DNA of 58,810 nucleotides from Pseudobutyrivibrio ruminis (GTDB lineage Bacteria; Bacillota; Clostridia; Lachnospirales; Lachnospiraceae). Both the position numbers and the translations under genes were made by a program. The DNA is taken from contig SVES01000017.1 of the NCBI GenBank assembly GCA_015057305.1, forward strand, positions 1 to 58,810, read 5' to 3'. Shown here one piece after another: positions 1 to 9,965 of the stretch. The number at the start of each line of letters is the position of its first letter. Position 1 is the stretch's first letter. The notes under the pieces were generated by a model. That model did not search any database and had not been told where the DNA came from. It saw nothing but the letters and a program-made list of their open reading frames with translations.

Positions 1-2234
1 ACTCCGTCTACATAAACAGCTTCATTTATATCAAACTCATAGTTGTCATACTTAAGCTTATTTGTTACAACAGTGTCCACCATAGCCATCTGATTAGCGT
101 CAACTTCAACTGTTACATCAACGGTATGATTGTTGTAATTATAATTGCCAATATTAGTTTTTAAAACTGTACTTGTATATTTCTGAGATGCGGAATGTGT
201 TTGCTTATCATAGCCTGACTGTATAAGTTCTACATAATTATTGTAAGTGTCACTATTATTATCTGACCAAACTGCAACTTCATCATCAGTAAGTTTAGTC
301 TTTAAAGTAAATACGGCTTTTTGACCAGTTAACTCTCCAATTTCTATACTCAGATTATTTGTATCAGAAGAATCGTCAGGATTAGTGTATGTTTCAGCAG
401 ATTTTGTAAGTTCCGTGCTCTCCCCATCACTTGTAGTCAATGTAATATCACTTAAAGAACCTGTCACATATTCTTGATCGCCAGGAATCATATCTAGAAC
501 GGTAATACCTGAAACTGTTTGATATCCTGAGTTTACAGTGACCTTCCATGTAAGTTCATGAGTGGAGACATCGACACCTGCTCCTTCGATTTTTATACCA
601 GACTGCTGGTTAACACTTGCTTCCTTGCTAACTGTAGGGCCAGTAAAAGGTTTCTCTCCACTACCAAAATCATAAGTGTAGCTTATCCATGCGCTATTTG
701 ATGGCTTAGTATCATGATTTTGTTTCTGATACTCCGAGTAATTATTTATCTGTGTTTTGTATGTAATGGTGACAGTCTCATCACCTGATAATTTGCCAAT
801 ATTAACACTCCAATTATATGACTTGGAATTATTTGTTCCTGCATCATATGATATGGTAGCCCCATCTTTGCTTACCTCAACACTACCTTCCACCAATGAC
901 ATTGAATCGTCAAATGCATCATATAGTACAACATTATTTATACTATAGCCATTATTTTGAACTGTGACGGTCCACTCTACAGTTCCATCAGAACTAACTG
1001 TTCCGCCAGTCTTTTCCATCCACTTAGAAAGCTCCTTAGAAACAGTTACTTCAGCTGATACAGCTTCATGATTGATTTTTGTATTGCTAGAATCAACAAG
1101 ATTTGCAGTATCTTTCAATGTAGCTTCTATTTTTTCAGCATTTTCTTCAACAATTGTCTCTGTAAGCGGGAACTCCGATGTAGTCTTATATGTAATAGTA
1201 GTCACTGCATTTGATACTGTACTTGGATTAGCAATGGTAAAGCTTAAAGTGTTTTCTGTAGAATCATATACAGCACTAGCTCCAGATGCGGAATTATCCA
1301 CATAGCTTTCCCCCTTACTAAGAGCTATCTTAACTGTATAGCCTTCACTATAGGTCTGTGGTGTGGTTGCATTAGTTATAGTTACAGTCCAATCTGCCAC
1401 AGATGAATCTGCTGATAGGCTACCAGCAATTGCGATTGTAGGTGGTGTCGTAACCAAGTCAGTTAAAACAAATGAATATGTATTGCCATCAGGAAGCACT
1501 ACCCCTTCACGTGAGGATGAGGTATTGCTACTAGTATTAAGTGTAAATGAAATTTCAAACTTTAGGTTTGACAATGTACCTACGCCTAAACTTGATGGTG
1601 TAAATGTCATTGTGGCTTCATCCCCATTTGGAGTAACAGTAATAGCTCCATAAACAGTATCATTTTCATCTTTAACATCCGCAGTGATTGTATCCGTCAG
1701 ATTAAACTGGGAAATGCCCGTAATACTCGGTTTTACGGTATATGTCGTTCCACCTTGTAGGCTTCCTTTATCTGATGTATTTAGAATCAAATCTGGGAAT
1801 GTATATACAGCTTTGAACTCTGTACCACTAGTAATCTCTATAGCATCTGTGCTACTGCCGTCCAGCTTCTGCCCATTCATATACATTTCAACGCTTGATA
1901 CAGTAATTTCCGTAGTTTCAGCTTCAGTTACAGAAGTAGCCTTGCTTTCTTCAATTAAAGTTGCATCCACGGATTCTTCCAAAAAAAGTTCTGAACCATT
2001 AAGTGTAGTGGTAGTTTCTGTGGTTTTTGTTTCTTCTGTATCATCAGTAACTTCTTCCTCTACAACTTCTTCCTCGATTTCAGCTTCTTCCTCAACAGTC
2101 TCTTCCACCGCTTTCGAATCCACTGTATCTTCCGTATACTGGTCGATTTCTTCTGCCTGCAGCACTATATCTGAGCCAAGGCTACTAAAAATAATAGCAA
2201 GCCCCAGTGCCACAGCTATAATCCTCTTTTTCAT
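1..2234 (-). CDS. Large secreted repeat-domain surface protein (5' part; runs off the window)
   Basis: The frame is open from the ATG at 2234 to the window edge, so about 744 residues are seen and the C-terminus is missing. It starts with a positively charged, hydrophobic signal peptide (MKKRIIAVALGLAIIF), then a very acidic and Thr-rich stretch (many EE and TT runs, about residues 30-75). Beta-rich modules of about 100-150 residues follow, with phrases such as WTVTVQNNGY and LTWKVTVNSGY, resembling the DUF11 or isopeptide-adhesin modules of Gram-positive wall proteins. AGAAGGGAA lies upstream as a ribosome binding site. A cell-wall anchor would be expected at the unseen end. Function (adhesion or cell-surface stalk) is inferred from architecture; no ligand can be named. 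Confidence 0.75.
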   Translation of the reverse strand, partial: MKKRIIAVALGLAIIFSSLGSDIVLQAEEIDQYTEDTVDSKAVEETVEEEAEIEEEVVEEEVTDDTEETKTTETTTTLNGSELFLEESVDATLIEESKATSVTEAETTEITVSSVEMYMNGQKLDGSSTDAIEITSGTEFKAVYTFPDLILNTSDKGSLQGGTTYTVKPSITGISQFNLTDTITADVKDENDTVYGAITVTPNGDEATMTFTPSSLGVGTLSNLKFEISFTLNTSSNTSSSREGVVLPDGNTYSFVLTDLVTTPPTIAIAGSLSADSSVADWTVTITNATTPQTYSEGYTVKIALSKGESYVDNSASGASAVYDSTENTLSFTIANPSTVSNAVTTITYKTTSEFPLTETIVEENAEKIEATLKDTANLVDSSNTKINHEAVSAEVTVSKELSKWMEKTGGTVSSDGTVEWTVTVQNNGYSINNVVLYDAFDDSMSLVEGSVEVSKDGATISYDAGTNNSKSYNWSVNIGKLSGDETVTITYKTQINNYSEYQKQNHDTKPSNSAWISYTYDFGSGEKPFTGPTVSKEASVNQQSGIKIEGAGVDVSTHELTWKVTVNSGYQTVSGITVLDMIPGDQEYVTGSLSDITLTTSDGESTELTKSAETYTNPDDSSDTNNLSIEIGELTGQKAVFTLKTKLTDDEVAVWSDNNSDTYNNYVELIQSGYDKQTHSASQKYTSTVLKTNIGNYNYNNHTVDVTVEVDANQMAMVDTVVTNKLKYDNYEFDINEAVYVDG

Positions 2235-2378
2235 TATCTATAGTTCCCTTCTTTATGCCCCAAACTCTTGCCTCCCCAATATGGAAACTAAAAAAGTCCA
2301 AACCAGTACATTATAGACTGTAATGAAAAAAAGTCAACCCAAATGTTGCAATTAAATTGTGCAAAATTTGTATTATAA

Positions 2379-2415
2379 AAAAATATTCTTGAGCTTACTG
2401 CCCAAGAATATTTTT
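2379..2415 (-). terminator. Rho-independent terminator of the sensor kinase gene
   Basis: A 13-bp stem (AAAAATATTCTTG with CAAGAATATTTTT) and an 11-nt loop lie 5 nt past the stop codon of the kinase gene. On the minus strand a T-rich tract follows. It separates the kinase gene from the surface-protein gene, whose leader lies just beyond. Confidence 0.75.
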
Positions 2416-2419
2416 ATCT

Positions 2420-4768
2420 CTAGCTGTAGTTGATTTTACACTCAACTGTAATTTTTACCTCGCAGCCCTGATTCGTTTGTGATTCGATGGTAATAGTACC
2501 TCCCATCAAATCTATAAGGCGCTTAGCAATTGTTAGTCCAAGACCAACACCCTCTGTATCAGCTGCATTATCACCTCTTGCAAAGGCATCAAAGGCTATT
2601 TTCTTAAACTTATCACTCATTCCTGTGCCATTGTCAGTTACGGTAAATACCATTCTGGCAAGGCTTACATTTTTACTAGGCTCCTCAATTGCCTTTAAGG
2701 TAACCTGGCTGCCACTAGGGCTATACTTTATAGCATTGTCAAGGACTACATATAGCACTTGCTTCATACGTTTGTTGTCGATAATCAGGCTCTTGTTTTT
2801 AATCTCACCTAAAATCAGGCTTAAGTTGATGTTATTCTTTTCAGCCTTAGCCATAAACAAGCTTTCAACATCCTTTACTAAATCCACGATATTGACTTTG
2901 TCATTTTCCAGTATCACCTTGCCTCTGTCAAGGAGGCTGATATCCAAAATCATATCAGAAACAGCTTTTATATTACCACTTTTAGTAGCAATAGCCTCTA
3001 GACCATCACCAACAAGCTTTTCATCATCCAGCGAATTAGAAATCGCACTTGAAATGCCATATATTTCATTAATTGGTTCATTAATGCTGGTGGCTATGCT
3101 ATTAAGAAGAATTATTTGATTCCTATTAGAATTGGTCAAGCCCTCTATTCTAAGGTGCAATTTTTTCAGCCTGATAATTTGGAATACTATAATTGCCACA
3201 ATAAATACAGCAATAGAAAGCATTATCACAATTAAATGATTGTATATCCAATTTGAAAATGAAGATATATAGAGCCCTTTATTATACTTATAGGCATTAT
3301 TATCTACATAGTCATCCTCTAAAAGCTGAACACCTCTATTGAGTAATCTCAAAAGACCATCATTACCAATTTTTACCCCAAGACATCTATCGTCTCTACC
3401 AGATAATTGTCTTGAAAACAGGTTTTTATATTTAAAGTTTTTAAGTAATTCTGATGCCCTTAGACCATCAAGGATGGCACAATCCGCCTCTTTTGCCACT
3501 ACCGCATCAAGGCAACGCTCTATGCCATCGTAGTATATAATCTCTGCATTTGGATAGTATGTCCTAACATAGTAGTACTGCAAATTGTTGTTTTCATTTA
3601 TTGCAAAGGTAGCTGTGTCTGGATTTACCACCACATCCTTATAAACTAACTCTGTACTGGCTGATACCAACGTACCAGTTTGATGAATACCGTTTTGCTC
3701 TGAGAAATATATTCCTCCGCCTACTGTAAATACAACATCCACCTCGTCAGCATTTATGGCTGAAATCATTGCATCATATGTATCATAGCCTACATAGTTA
3801 ATCTTAAGGTTATCTAAACCTAATAGATGGAAAATATTAGGCATCAGCTCCTTTACAACGCCTGTGGCATTTCCTGCCACGGTGGTATCACTATAAGGCA
3901 AATAATTATTCAAATAACCTACATTTATAGTGTCGTGTTCATCTATCCAGGCTCTTTCAAGGGGTGATAAGGCTGTTGCCGACACACTGGTGCCATGATA
4001 CTTTGAGCTTAATGCACTTTGATAATAAGGCTCGTCATTAAGCATGTATGTCTGGGCAATGTTTAATTCATCCAACAAATCCTGACGGCTATTATTTACA
4101 CACACGTAATAATCAGTGATGGCAAAGGCCATAATAGACTCATAGCCAGAACGTTTATTAGTTCCTTCACCCTCAACCGCCAGCAAATCCACATCACCAG
4201 CTTCAAACGCTTCAGACATCTTGGTTGCATCAGAGTAGCGGGTTATATTCGCACTGATGCTATGATTTAAAAGATATTCCTCCAAGGAATCAGCTACCGC
4301 ACTATCCAGTACACCTATGTTGCGTCCGCTTATACTGGCAAGGTCAGATATGGTATCGTCTCCCACACGCTTTACCAGATTGTAGGATTCACTCCCCATT
4401 GGAAGCTCTGGATAGCTAATAAATTCCGTACGTTCTTCCCTGTAAGCAAGTCCTGCCATCATATCGATTTCGCCATCAATCAGCTGCTGATACAAATCGT
4501 TGAAGCTACCATATACATACTCATATTTCCAGCTGGTATACTCGGAGAGCTTCATATAGTATTCGTAGGCATAGCCTGATTTTACTGCGCCATTAGAGGC
4601 ACCCTCCTGGAAAATTTCGTTTTCATAGTAACCAATTTTTACAGTTTTTGGTTCTACGCTAGTAGCCTTTACTAAAAGAGGGCCTTGAAATAAAGATATT
4701 ACAAGACCCATCATTACTAAGCAGATTATGTTTTTAACATTCATTCTAAGAAAAGCATTTTTCCACAT
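2420..4768 (-). CDS. Membrane sensor with two solute-binding domains and a histidine-kinase-like core lacking the phospho-His
   Basis: 782 residues. An N-terminal signal/anchor helix (about 12-34) precedes two consecutive extracellular SBP_bac_3-type domains (about 40-260 and 278-490). A transmembrane helix (about 511-532) leads to a kinase core. The ATP-binding part looks intact: N box VLDNAIKYSP (675-684), G1 TDNGTGM (711-717), G2 GVGLGLTIAKRL (740-751). The dimerisation helix, however, reads LLNSIATSINEPINEI (554-569), and Thr560 sits where the phospho-accepting His of the usual SHExRTPL box belongs. It may act as a pseudokinase or pass its signal differently. No response regulator gene is adjacent. 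The ligand is probably an amino acid or small solute, judging only from the fold. It lies downstream of glyA behind a hairpin. Confidence 0.8.
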   Translation of the reverse strand: MWKNAFLRMNVKNIICLVMMGLVISLFQGPLLVKATSVEPKTVKIGYYENEIFQEGASNGAVKSGYAYEYYMKLSEYTSWKYEYVYGSFNDLYQQLIDGEIDMMAGLAYREERTEFISYPELPMGSESYNLVKRVGDDTISDLASISGRNIGVLDSAVADSLEEYLLNHSISANITRYSDATKMSEAFEAGDVDLLAVEGEGTNKRSGYESIMAFAITDYYVCVNNSRQDLLDELNIAQTYMLNDEPYYQSALSSKYHGTSVSATALSPLERAWIDEHDTINVGYLNNYLPYSDTTVAGNATGVVKELMPNIFHLLGLDNLKINYVGYDTYDAMISAINADEVDVVFTVGGGIYFSEQNGIHQTGTLVSASTELVYKDVVVNPDTATFAINENNNLQYYYVRTYYPNAEIIYYDGIERCLDAVVAKEADCAILDGLRASELLKNFKYKNLFSRQLSGRDDRCLGVKIGNDGLLRLLNRGVQLLEDDYVDNNAYKYNKGLYISSFSNWIYNHLIVIMLSIAVFIVAIIVFQIIRLKKLHLRIEGLTNSNRNQIILLNSIATSINEPINEIYGISSAISNSLDDEKLVGDGLEAIATKSGNIKAVSDMILDISLLDRGKVILENDKVNIVDLVKDVESLFMAKAEKNNINLSLILGEIKNKSLIIDNKRMKQVLYVVLDNAIKYSPSGSQVTLKAIEEPSKNVSLARMVFTVTDNGTGMSDKFKKIAFDAFARGDNAADTEGVGLGLTIAKRLIDLMGGTITIESQTNQGCEVKITVECKINYS

Positions 4769-4791
4769 TAATCATATCCCCTATTAAATAT

Positions 4792-4824
4792 CAAGGAAGT
4801 GCCCCACAATAGGGACCTTCCTTG
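4792..4824 (-). terminator. Hairpin between glyA and the sensor kinase gene, probable terminator
   Basis: CAAGGAAG (4792-4799) and CTTCCTTG (4817-4824) pair, with an inner GTCCC/GGGGC-like extension, 12 nt past the glyA stop codon. The T-tract in the minus direction is weak, so it may be leaky and allow read-through into the kinase gene. Confidence 0.45.
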
Positions 4825-4835
4825 TTTTACTTGCT

Positions 4836-6086
4836 TTAGCACATTTCTCCAGAAAGTGGATACTTATCTGTAAGATTTTTTATAATAGCTCTAGCTTTTT
4901 CTACGCCAGCCTCCTGCTCCTTGATTACAATAGCAATTGCCTCTGCAACCTTATCGAAGTCTTCTTCCTTAAGACCTCTAGTTGTAGCAGCTGGTGTTCC
5001 AAGACGAATTCCTGAAGTAACAAATGGTGACTTAGGATCGTTTGGAATAGTGTTCTTGTTTGCTGTAATATGTGCTTCATCAAGAAGTTTCTCGACTACT
5101 TTACCAGTAAGTTCAAAAGGTGTCAAATCAATAAGCATTAAATGATTGTCTGTTCCATCAGAAACAATTTTGATGCCTCTATCCTGCAAGCCCTTGCACA
5201 AAGCCTTGGCATTCTTTACAATCTGCTGTCCGTATTCCTTGAATGAAGGGTCTAGGGCTTCCTTAAAGCATACAGCCTTGCCAGCTATTACATGCATTAA
5301 TGGACCACCCTGAATACCAGGAAATACAGCCTTATTGAAATTGTATTTTTCATTGGCAGCTGCAGTTGACATAATCATACCACCTCTTGGTCCACGAAGA
5401 GTCTTGTGTGTGGTAGTTGTAACAATATCAGCATATGGAATAGGGCTTTCATGTACACCTGCTGCAACAAGACCAGCAATATGTGCCATATCTACAAACA
5501 ATACTGCATCAACCTTGTCGCAGATTTCTCTAAATCTCTTGAAGTCAATCTTTCTACAATATGCAGACGCACCTGCAATAATCATCTTTGGCTTACATTC
5601 TAGGGCGATACGCTCCACGTCATCATAATCAATAAAGCCATTATCATTCACACCATAAGGAACAATGTTGAAATAAGTACCAGAGAAATTAGCTGGAGAA
5701 CCATGAGTAAGATGTCCGCCGTGGTCAAGGTTCATACCCATAACAGTGTCACCTGGCTTTAAAACTGCAAATTGAACTGCCATGTTAGCCTGAGCACCTG
5801 AATGCGGCTGAACGTTAACATATTCTGCCCCAAATAATTCCTTTGCTCGCTTGATAGCCAATTCTTCAATAACATCTACCTCAGCACAGCCGCCATAATA
5901 ACGCTTTCCTGGATAGCCCTCAGCATACTTATTAGTAAGTACAGAGCCCATTGCAGACATTACCGCTGGTGATACCCAGTTTTCTGATGCAATCAACTCA
6001 ATGTGTTCAGACTGGCGATTATATTCCTTAACTATCGCCTCCGCAACCTCTGAATCTGTCTTTCTGATGTCCTCAAGTGTGTACAT
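4836..6086 (-). CDS. glyA: Serine hydroxymethyltransferase
   Basis: 416 residues, the normal length of bacterial SHMT. The enzyme interconverts serine and glycine with transfer of a one-carbon unit to tetrahydrofolate, using PLP in the cytoplasm. The PLP-lysine motif [14 protein letters not shown] (Lys about 228) is present, as are the N-terminal [10 protein letters not shown] motif and the SGAQAN loop. The ATG at 6086 follows an AGGGAAAATA leader. It begins 20 nt after the stop of the GGDEF-EAL gene, so it very likely shares a transcript with ilvE and that regulator. A hairpin follows the stop. Confidence 0.97.
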   Translation of the reverse strand: MYTLEDIRKTDSEVAEAIVKEYNRQSEHIELIASENWVSPAVMSAMGSVLTNKYAEGYPGKRYYGGCAEVDVIEELAIKRAKELFGAEYVNVQPHSGAQANMAVQFAVLKPGDTVMGMNLDHGGHLTHGSPANFSGTYFNIVPYGVNDNGFIDYDDVERIALECKPKMIIAGASAYCRKIDFKRFREICDKVDAVLFVDMAHIAGLVAAGVHESPIPYADIVTTTTHKTLRGPRGGMIMSTAAANEKYNFNKAVFPGIQGGPLMHVIAGKAVCFKEALDPSFKEYGQQIVKNAKALCKGLQDRGIKIVSDGTDNHLMLIDLTPFELTGKVVEKLLDEAHITANKNTIPNDPKSPFVTSGIRLGTPAATTRGLKEEDFDKVAEAIAIVIKEQEAGVEKARAIIKNLTDKYPLSGEMC

Positions 6087-6106
6087 TATTTTCCCTAACC
6101 TTTCTT

Positions 6107-8746
6107 TTATAAATATTTCTTCTCAAAATCAGCTCTTATGAGTGGTTTATCGAAGTAGTAACCCTGGGCCAAGTTCACAGAAAACTTACCTATCATATCT
6201 ATTTGCTTGTCAAACTCCACTCCCTCTACGCATACATCCACATCTAATGACTCTGCCAGCTCAGCTATAGTCTTGATGAATGCTTCTGAGAAGTCATCAG
6301 AATCCATGTCCGAAACAAAAGCTTTGTCTATTTTGATGGTATCAATAGGCATGCTACGAATATAATTAAGAGACGAATAACCTGTGCCAAAATCGTCAAG
6401 TGCAACCCTACAGCCCAATGACCGTATGGCTTTTAGGATGCTAGCCATTCTATCAATATCATTGACAGCTAAGGATTCTGTTACCTCAAAAGTGAGATTT
6501 CTAGGGTCAATTGCTGTCTCTTCCAGTATTCTTTTTATTTTATCTACAATATCATTCTGAGTCAGTTGAACTACAGAAAGGTTAATATTTACTTTATAAT
6601 CAGGCTGTCCAAAATCGTTCCAATGCTTACAAGCCTTTGCCGCCTCAGCCATAACGTGGTCACCAATGGCGACGATTAGTCTGAGCTTTTCCGCCTGTGG
6701 AATGAATTTGTCAGGCTCCACCAGCCCATACTCAGAGGAATTCCATCTAACCAATGCCTCCGCTCCGCAGCAGCTGGACACTCCACCGACAAATTCCATT
6801 ATTGGCTGGAAATATACCTCAAACTCATCACAGCCATCATCAACAGCCTTTCTGAGAGCCTGTTCCAGTCTAACCTTTTCAGCCATAACCTCTTTGGACT
6901 GCTCGCTGTAATACTCAAAACGGTTCTTACCCTTGTTCTTTGCACCATGAACGGCAATATTAAGTCTTGTAAGTATGTCAGTGGCATTTTCTATATCACC
7001 AGGCCCCTTGACACAGCCCATGCTCATTGTGCAGAAGTACTCTTCTCCATTTAATAGCCATGGATTATCAAATAGATTCATTATTCTTTTTATAATGAAT
7101 TCAAGATTGTCGTAATTATCATGCTCAATGATTACTGCGAATTCGTCTCCACCAACACGGTAGCATTTACCTCTTATGTAGGAGATATCATTAATGCTGT
7201 GAGCCACATACTCCAGCAAATCGTCCCCCACCTTATAGCCAAGGCCTTCATTAACACTGGCAAAATCATCCAGGTCAACCATAAGAACTGCAAAGTCCTT
7301 GCCTAGCTTTTTAGCCACATGGAACTCCATTGCAATATCCTTTTCACATGCCTGCCTGTTATATAAACCTGTAAGGATATCCTCCTGTGCTTGCTTTTCA
7401 ACCTTCTTTTGGTATAGGCGCAAATCAGTTATATCGTAGAAGGTATACATTCTGACATCACTGCCGTCTACCCATTTAGTTGAATTGATGGATATATCAA
7501 ACCATTTTCCTGAACCATTGGCAGAATAGCCACTGTATTCAGTTTTGGTGTATTTATCATCAAAAATCAGCTCCTGTACAGCAACTCTATCTATTTCATT
7601 TTCAAACATTCTATCGAAGGTTTCGTTAGTATAGAGAATCTGTCCTAGGGCATGGTTAGTTACAACCACACCATAGCCAGCATTTTGTAAAATAGCCTCT
7701 AAAGCATTGTAGGAGCTTGCTAATGAATTTGCTGTAATTTTCTTTAGCAAAACTGTATGTAATATACGCTTGATGTCATTTGCAAAGCGCAAATCATCAA
7801 CGCTCCATCTTCTCTCAATCCCAATTGAAAGAAAACATAAATATATGGCAGCAGAATCATTTACATTTATAGGCAAAAAGATTGCTGCTTTGATTCCATA
7901 TTTGATAAAAAACATTTCGAAGGCTTCCGGCAAGGTAGCATCTGATGAAATGGTGTATGGCTTGCCGTTCATAAATGGTAGCTCTACAAGTGATATTCCC
8001 TGAAACTTGGAAATTAAAGAGCAATCCTCGCCTTCCTTTGCCCATTCAGAAATCATATCTACGGTTATTCCATTCTCTGATATCTGTAGTAGGGCTGTAT
8101 TTGTACAATCTATATATCTACCTGCTTCATGCAAAATGTTGTCAGCGATTACTGTAAATGAATCCTCTGACTCCATAAATCGCAGGATATCTGTCATTAT
8201 TTCATTCTTTTTCAGCTTATATTGAATTTCATATTCAGCCTTTTTTTCAATGCTAAGCTGCTGACGCAAGGTCTGAGTTTTAATCTTTTCTGCAAAATAA
8301 TACTTTGTGAGTGTTTCCAGTAATAAGATAGATTTATCGAATGAATCTAAGGTTGTAAGCTTGAGCTCCTCTGGCAGGATTTTCCCTTCAGGTATTTTAT
8401 TTTTATCAATACCAAAACACAGCCAAACACCTAGGAATTTGCCTTCAAGTCCTCGCACTGCAACCCCTCTGTAAATGAGATATTCTTCAGTTCCATAGCG
8501 TTCCACAATGTTCTCCGCCGTACCATCAATAAAGGAGTCCATTATTTCCCGCCTCAGCTCTGAAGTAAAATTTGCATCAACAAAATCCTCCTCAGGCTTT
8601 GTGCCTGAGAAGGACGTAATTTGACCACGATTTCTGCTAATACACATAAGATACATATCATTAGATTTGCAAAAAGCATCCTGCATAGACTGCATCTCAT
8701 CTGCATTAATGTCAAGATTTTCATTTACTCTATAACTTGTGTCCAT
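6107..8746 (-). CDS. Bifunctional diguanylate cyclase / c-di-GMP phosphodiesterase (GAF-PAS-GGDEF-EAL)
   Basis: 879 residues, with no clear membrane segment, so it should act in the cytosol. An N-terminal region of unclear family is followed by a GAF-like domain (about 190-335) and a PAS-like domain (about 345-445). The GGDEF domain carries an intact VGGDEFAVI (531-539). The EAL domain has EALVRW (663-668), ExTE (754-757), [10 protein letters not shown] (784-793) and EGVE (841-844), so both catalytic halves look competent. The ATG at 8746 lies inside the end of ilvE (22-nt overlap) and is preceded by GAGGAC, so translation is probably coupled to ilvE. Lying between ilvE and glyA, the gene would tie c-di-GMP turnover to amino-acid gene expression (inference). 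Confidence 0.92.
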   Translation of the reverse strand: MDTSYRVNENLDINADEMQSMQDAFCKSNDMYLMCISRNRGQITSFSGTKPEEDFVDANFTSELRREIMDSFIDGTAENIVERYGTEEYLIYRGVAVRGLEGKFLGVWLCFGIDKNKIPEGKILPEELKLTTLDSFDKSILLLETLTKYYFAEKIKTQTLRQQLSIEKKAEYEIQYKLKKNEIMTDILRFMESEDSFTVIADNILHEAGRYIDCTNTALLQISENGITVDMISEWAKEGEDCSLISKFQGISLVELPFMNGKPYTISSDATLPEAFEMFFIKYGIKAAIFLPINVNDSAAIYLCFLSIGIERRWSVDDLRFANDIKRILHTVLLKKITANSLASSYNALEAILQNAGYGVVVTNHALGQILYTNETFDRMFENEIDRVAVQELIFDDKYTKTEYSGYSANGSGKWFDISINSTKWVDGSDVRMYTFYDITDLRLYQKKVEKQAQEDILTGLYNRQACEKDIAMEFHVAKKLGKDFAVLMVDLDDFASVNEGLGYKVGDDLLEYVAHSINDISYIRGKCYRVGGDEFAVIIEHDNYDNLEFIIKRIMNLFDNPWLLNGEEYFCTMSMGCVKGPGDIENATDILTRLNIAVHGAKNKGKNRFEYYSEQSKEVMAEKVRLEQALRKAVDDGCDEFEVYFQPIMEFVGGVSSCCGAEALVRWNSSEYGLVEPDKFIPQAEKLRLIVAIGDHVMAEAAKACKHWNDFGQPDYKVNINLSVVQLTQNDIVDKIKRILEETAIDPRNLTFEVTESLAVNDIDRMASILKAIRSLGCRVALDDFGTGYSSLNYIRSMPIDTIKIDKAFVSDMDSDDFSEAFIKTIAELAESLDVDVCVEGVEFDKQIDMIGKFSVNLAQGYYFDKPLIRADFEKKYL

Positions 8747-9789
8747 CCATACTTGTCCTCGAGTCTACCCCACTGGATACCTGTAAGTGTATCATAAAGC
8801 TTTTGGGTAAGCTCGCCGGTTTTACCTCCATTTATTACAACAACATCATCCTTGTATCTTAATTCTCCTACTGGAGAGATGACTGCTGCTGTTCCAGTAC
8901 CGAAGACCTCTTCAAGCTTTCCATCGTGTCCTGCTTTCATAAGGTCATCAATTGCAAGTCTTTCCTCACGTACAGTGTAGCCCCAATCCCTAAGCAAATG
9001 AATCATTGAATCTCTGGTAACACCTGGAAGTACAGTTCCAACTGTTGGAGCTGTCCAAATTTCTCCATCGATTTTAAACATGATGTTCATTGTACCTACT
9101 TCTTCAACGTACTTTCTCTCATTGCCGTCAAGCCAGAGAACCTGAGAATAGCCAAGCTTTTCAGCCTTTACCTGACCTGCAATGGAGCCAGCATAGTTTC
9201 CACCGCATTTTGTGAAGCCAGTACCACCTGCAACTGCTCGTACTAACTCATTTTCTACTAAAATCTTGACTGGGTCAAGTCCTGTAGCATAATATGCACC
9301 AACTGGACAACAAAGAATCATAAATTTGTACGATTTTGCCATATGAACACCAAGTGCTGCCTCTGTGGCAAACATAAAAGGTCTAATGTAAAGTGATGTG
9401 TCCTTTTCAGATGGAACCCAAGCCTCCTCTGTCTTAACTAAAGCCTTAACTGCCTGAACAAAATCCTCTACTGGAAATCCTGGCATGCAAAGTCTTTCGT
9501 TGGAATTGATCATACGCTTTGCATTCATTTCTGGTCTGAAAAGCTGAATCTTTCCATCCTCACGACGATATGCCTTCATACCCTCGAAGGTCTCCTGGGC
9601 ATAATGAAGAGTCATGCATGCTGGGTCAAGCTCAATAGGTCCCTCTGGAACTATTCTGGCATCATGCCATCCCTCATCTCTATCCCAATCGCAGACAAAC
9701 ATATAGTCTGTCATGTATTTACCGAAGCCAAGATTACTCCAATCTGGTTTTGCCTTTAACTGCTCCCTTTTTTCAAATCTGATATCCAT
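8725..9789 (-). CDS. ilvE: Branched-chain amino acid aminotransferase
   Basis: 354 residues, class IV PLP aminotransferase of the longer (BCAT/IlvK-like) type. It transaminates Val, Leu and Ile with 2-oxoglutarate as the last biosynthetic or first catabolic step. The motif FTKCGGNYA (PLP Lys about 194), VEEVGTMNIMF (228-238) and EVFGTGTAAVISPVG support this. The start at 9789 follows a clear GGAGG ribosome binding site at 6-nt spacing. It is the first gene of an ilvE - GGDEF/EAL - glyA operon and overlaps the next gene. No T-box or leader peptide could be recognised in the 176-bp divergent region upstream. Confidence 0.95.
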   Translation of the reverse strand: MDIRFEKREQLKAKPDWSNLGFGKYMTDYMFVCDWDRDEGWHDARIVPEGPIELDPACMTLHYAQETFEGMKAYRREDGKIQLFRPEMNAKRMINSNERLCMPGFPVEDFVQAVKALVKTEEAWVPSEKDTSLYIRPFMFATEAALGVHMAKSYKFMILCCPVGAYYATGLDPVKILVENELVRAVAGGTGFTKCGGNYAGSIAGQVKAEKLGYSQVLWLDGNERKYVEEVGTMNIMFKIDGEIWTAPTVGTVLPGVTRDSMIHLLRDWGYTVREERLAIDDLMKAGHDGKLEEVFGTGTAAVISPVGELRYKDDVVVINGGKTGELTQKLYDTLTGIQWGRLEDKYGWTQVIE

Positions 9790-9953
9790 TTTGCGCCTCC
9801 GCTATTATCAAAAAAATATTTTTATTCATTATCTAACTTTTGCCCACCTCAGTCAACACTTTAACGCATTAAATTGCTAAATTTTATTTTAGACTATTTT
9901 TGAACAATCTTTGAACTTTCTGAGTTTTATGAAAATACGCCACAAATGAATGA

Positions 9954-9959
9954 TATAAT
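9954..9959 (+). promoter_or_regulatory. -10 box almost abutting the start of the EAL gene (possible leaderless transcript)
   Basis: A perfect TATAAT ends 6 nt before the ATG at 9966. With a normal 6-7 nt gap to the start point, transcription would begin at or next to the start codon. No Shine-Dalgarno sequence precedes the ATG, and no good -35 box is evident. The rest of the 176-bp ilvE/EAL divergent region shows nothing else I can name. Confidence 0.5.
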
Positions 9960-9965
9960 TTCTTT

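Noticed and set aside
1684-2316. 210-codon plus-strand open frame rich in Ser and Val
   Set aside because: It is the complement of the acidic, Thr-rich start of the surface protein, which has a signal peptide and ribosome binding site on the minus strand.
9790-9965. T-box or attenuator leader for ilvE
   Set aside because: The sequence lacks a terminator/antiterminator pair and a T-box core; it is simply AT-rich divergent promoter DNA.
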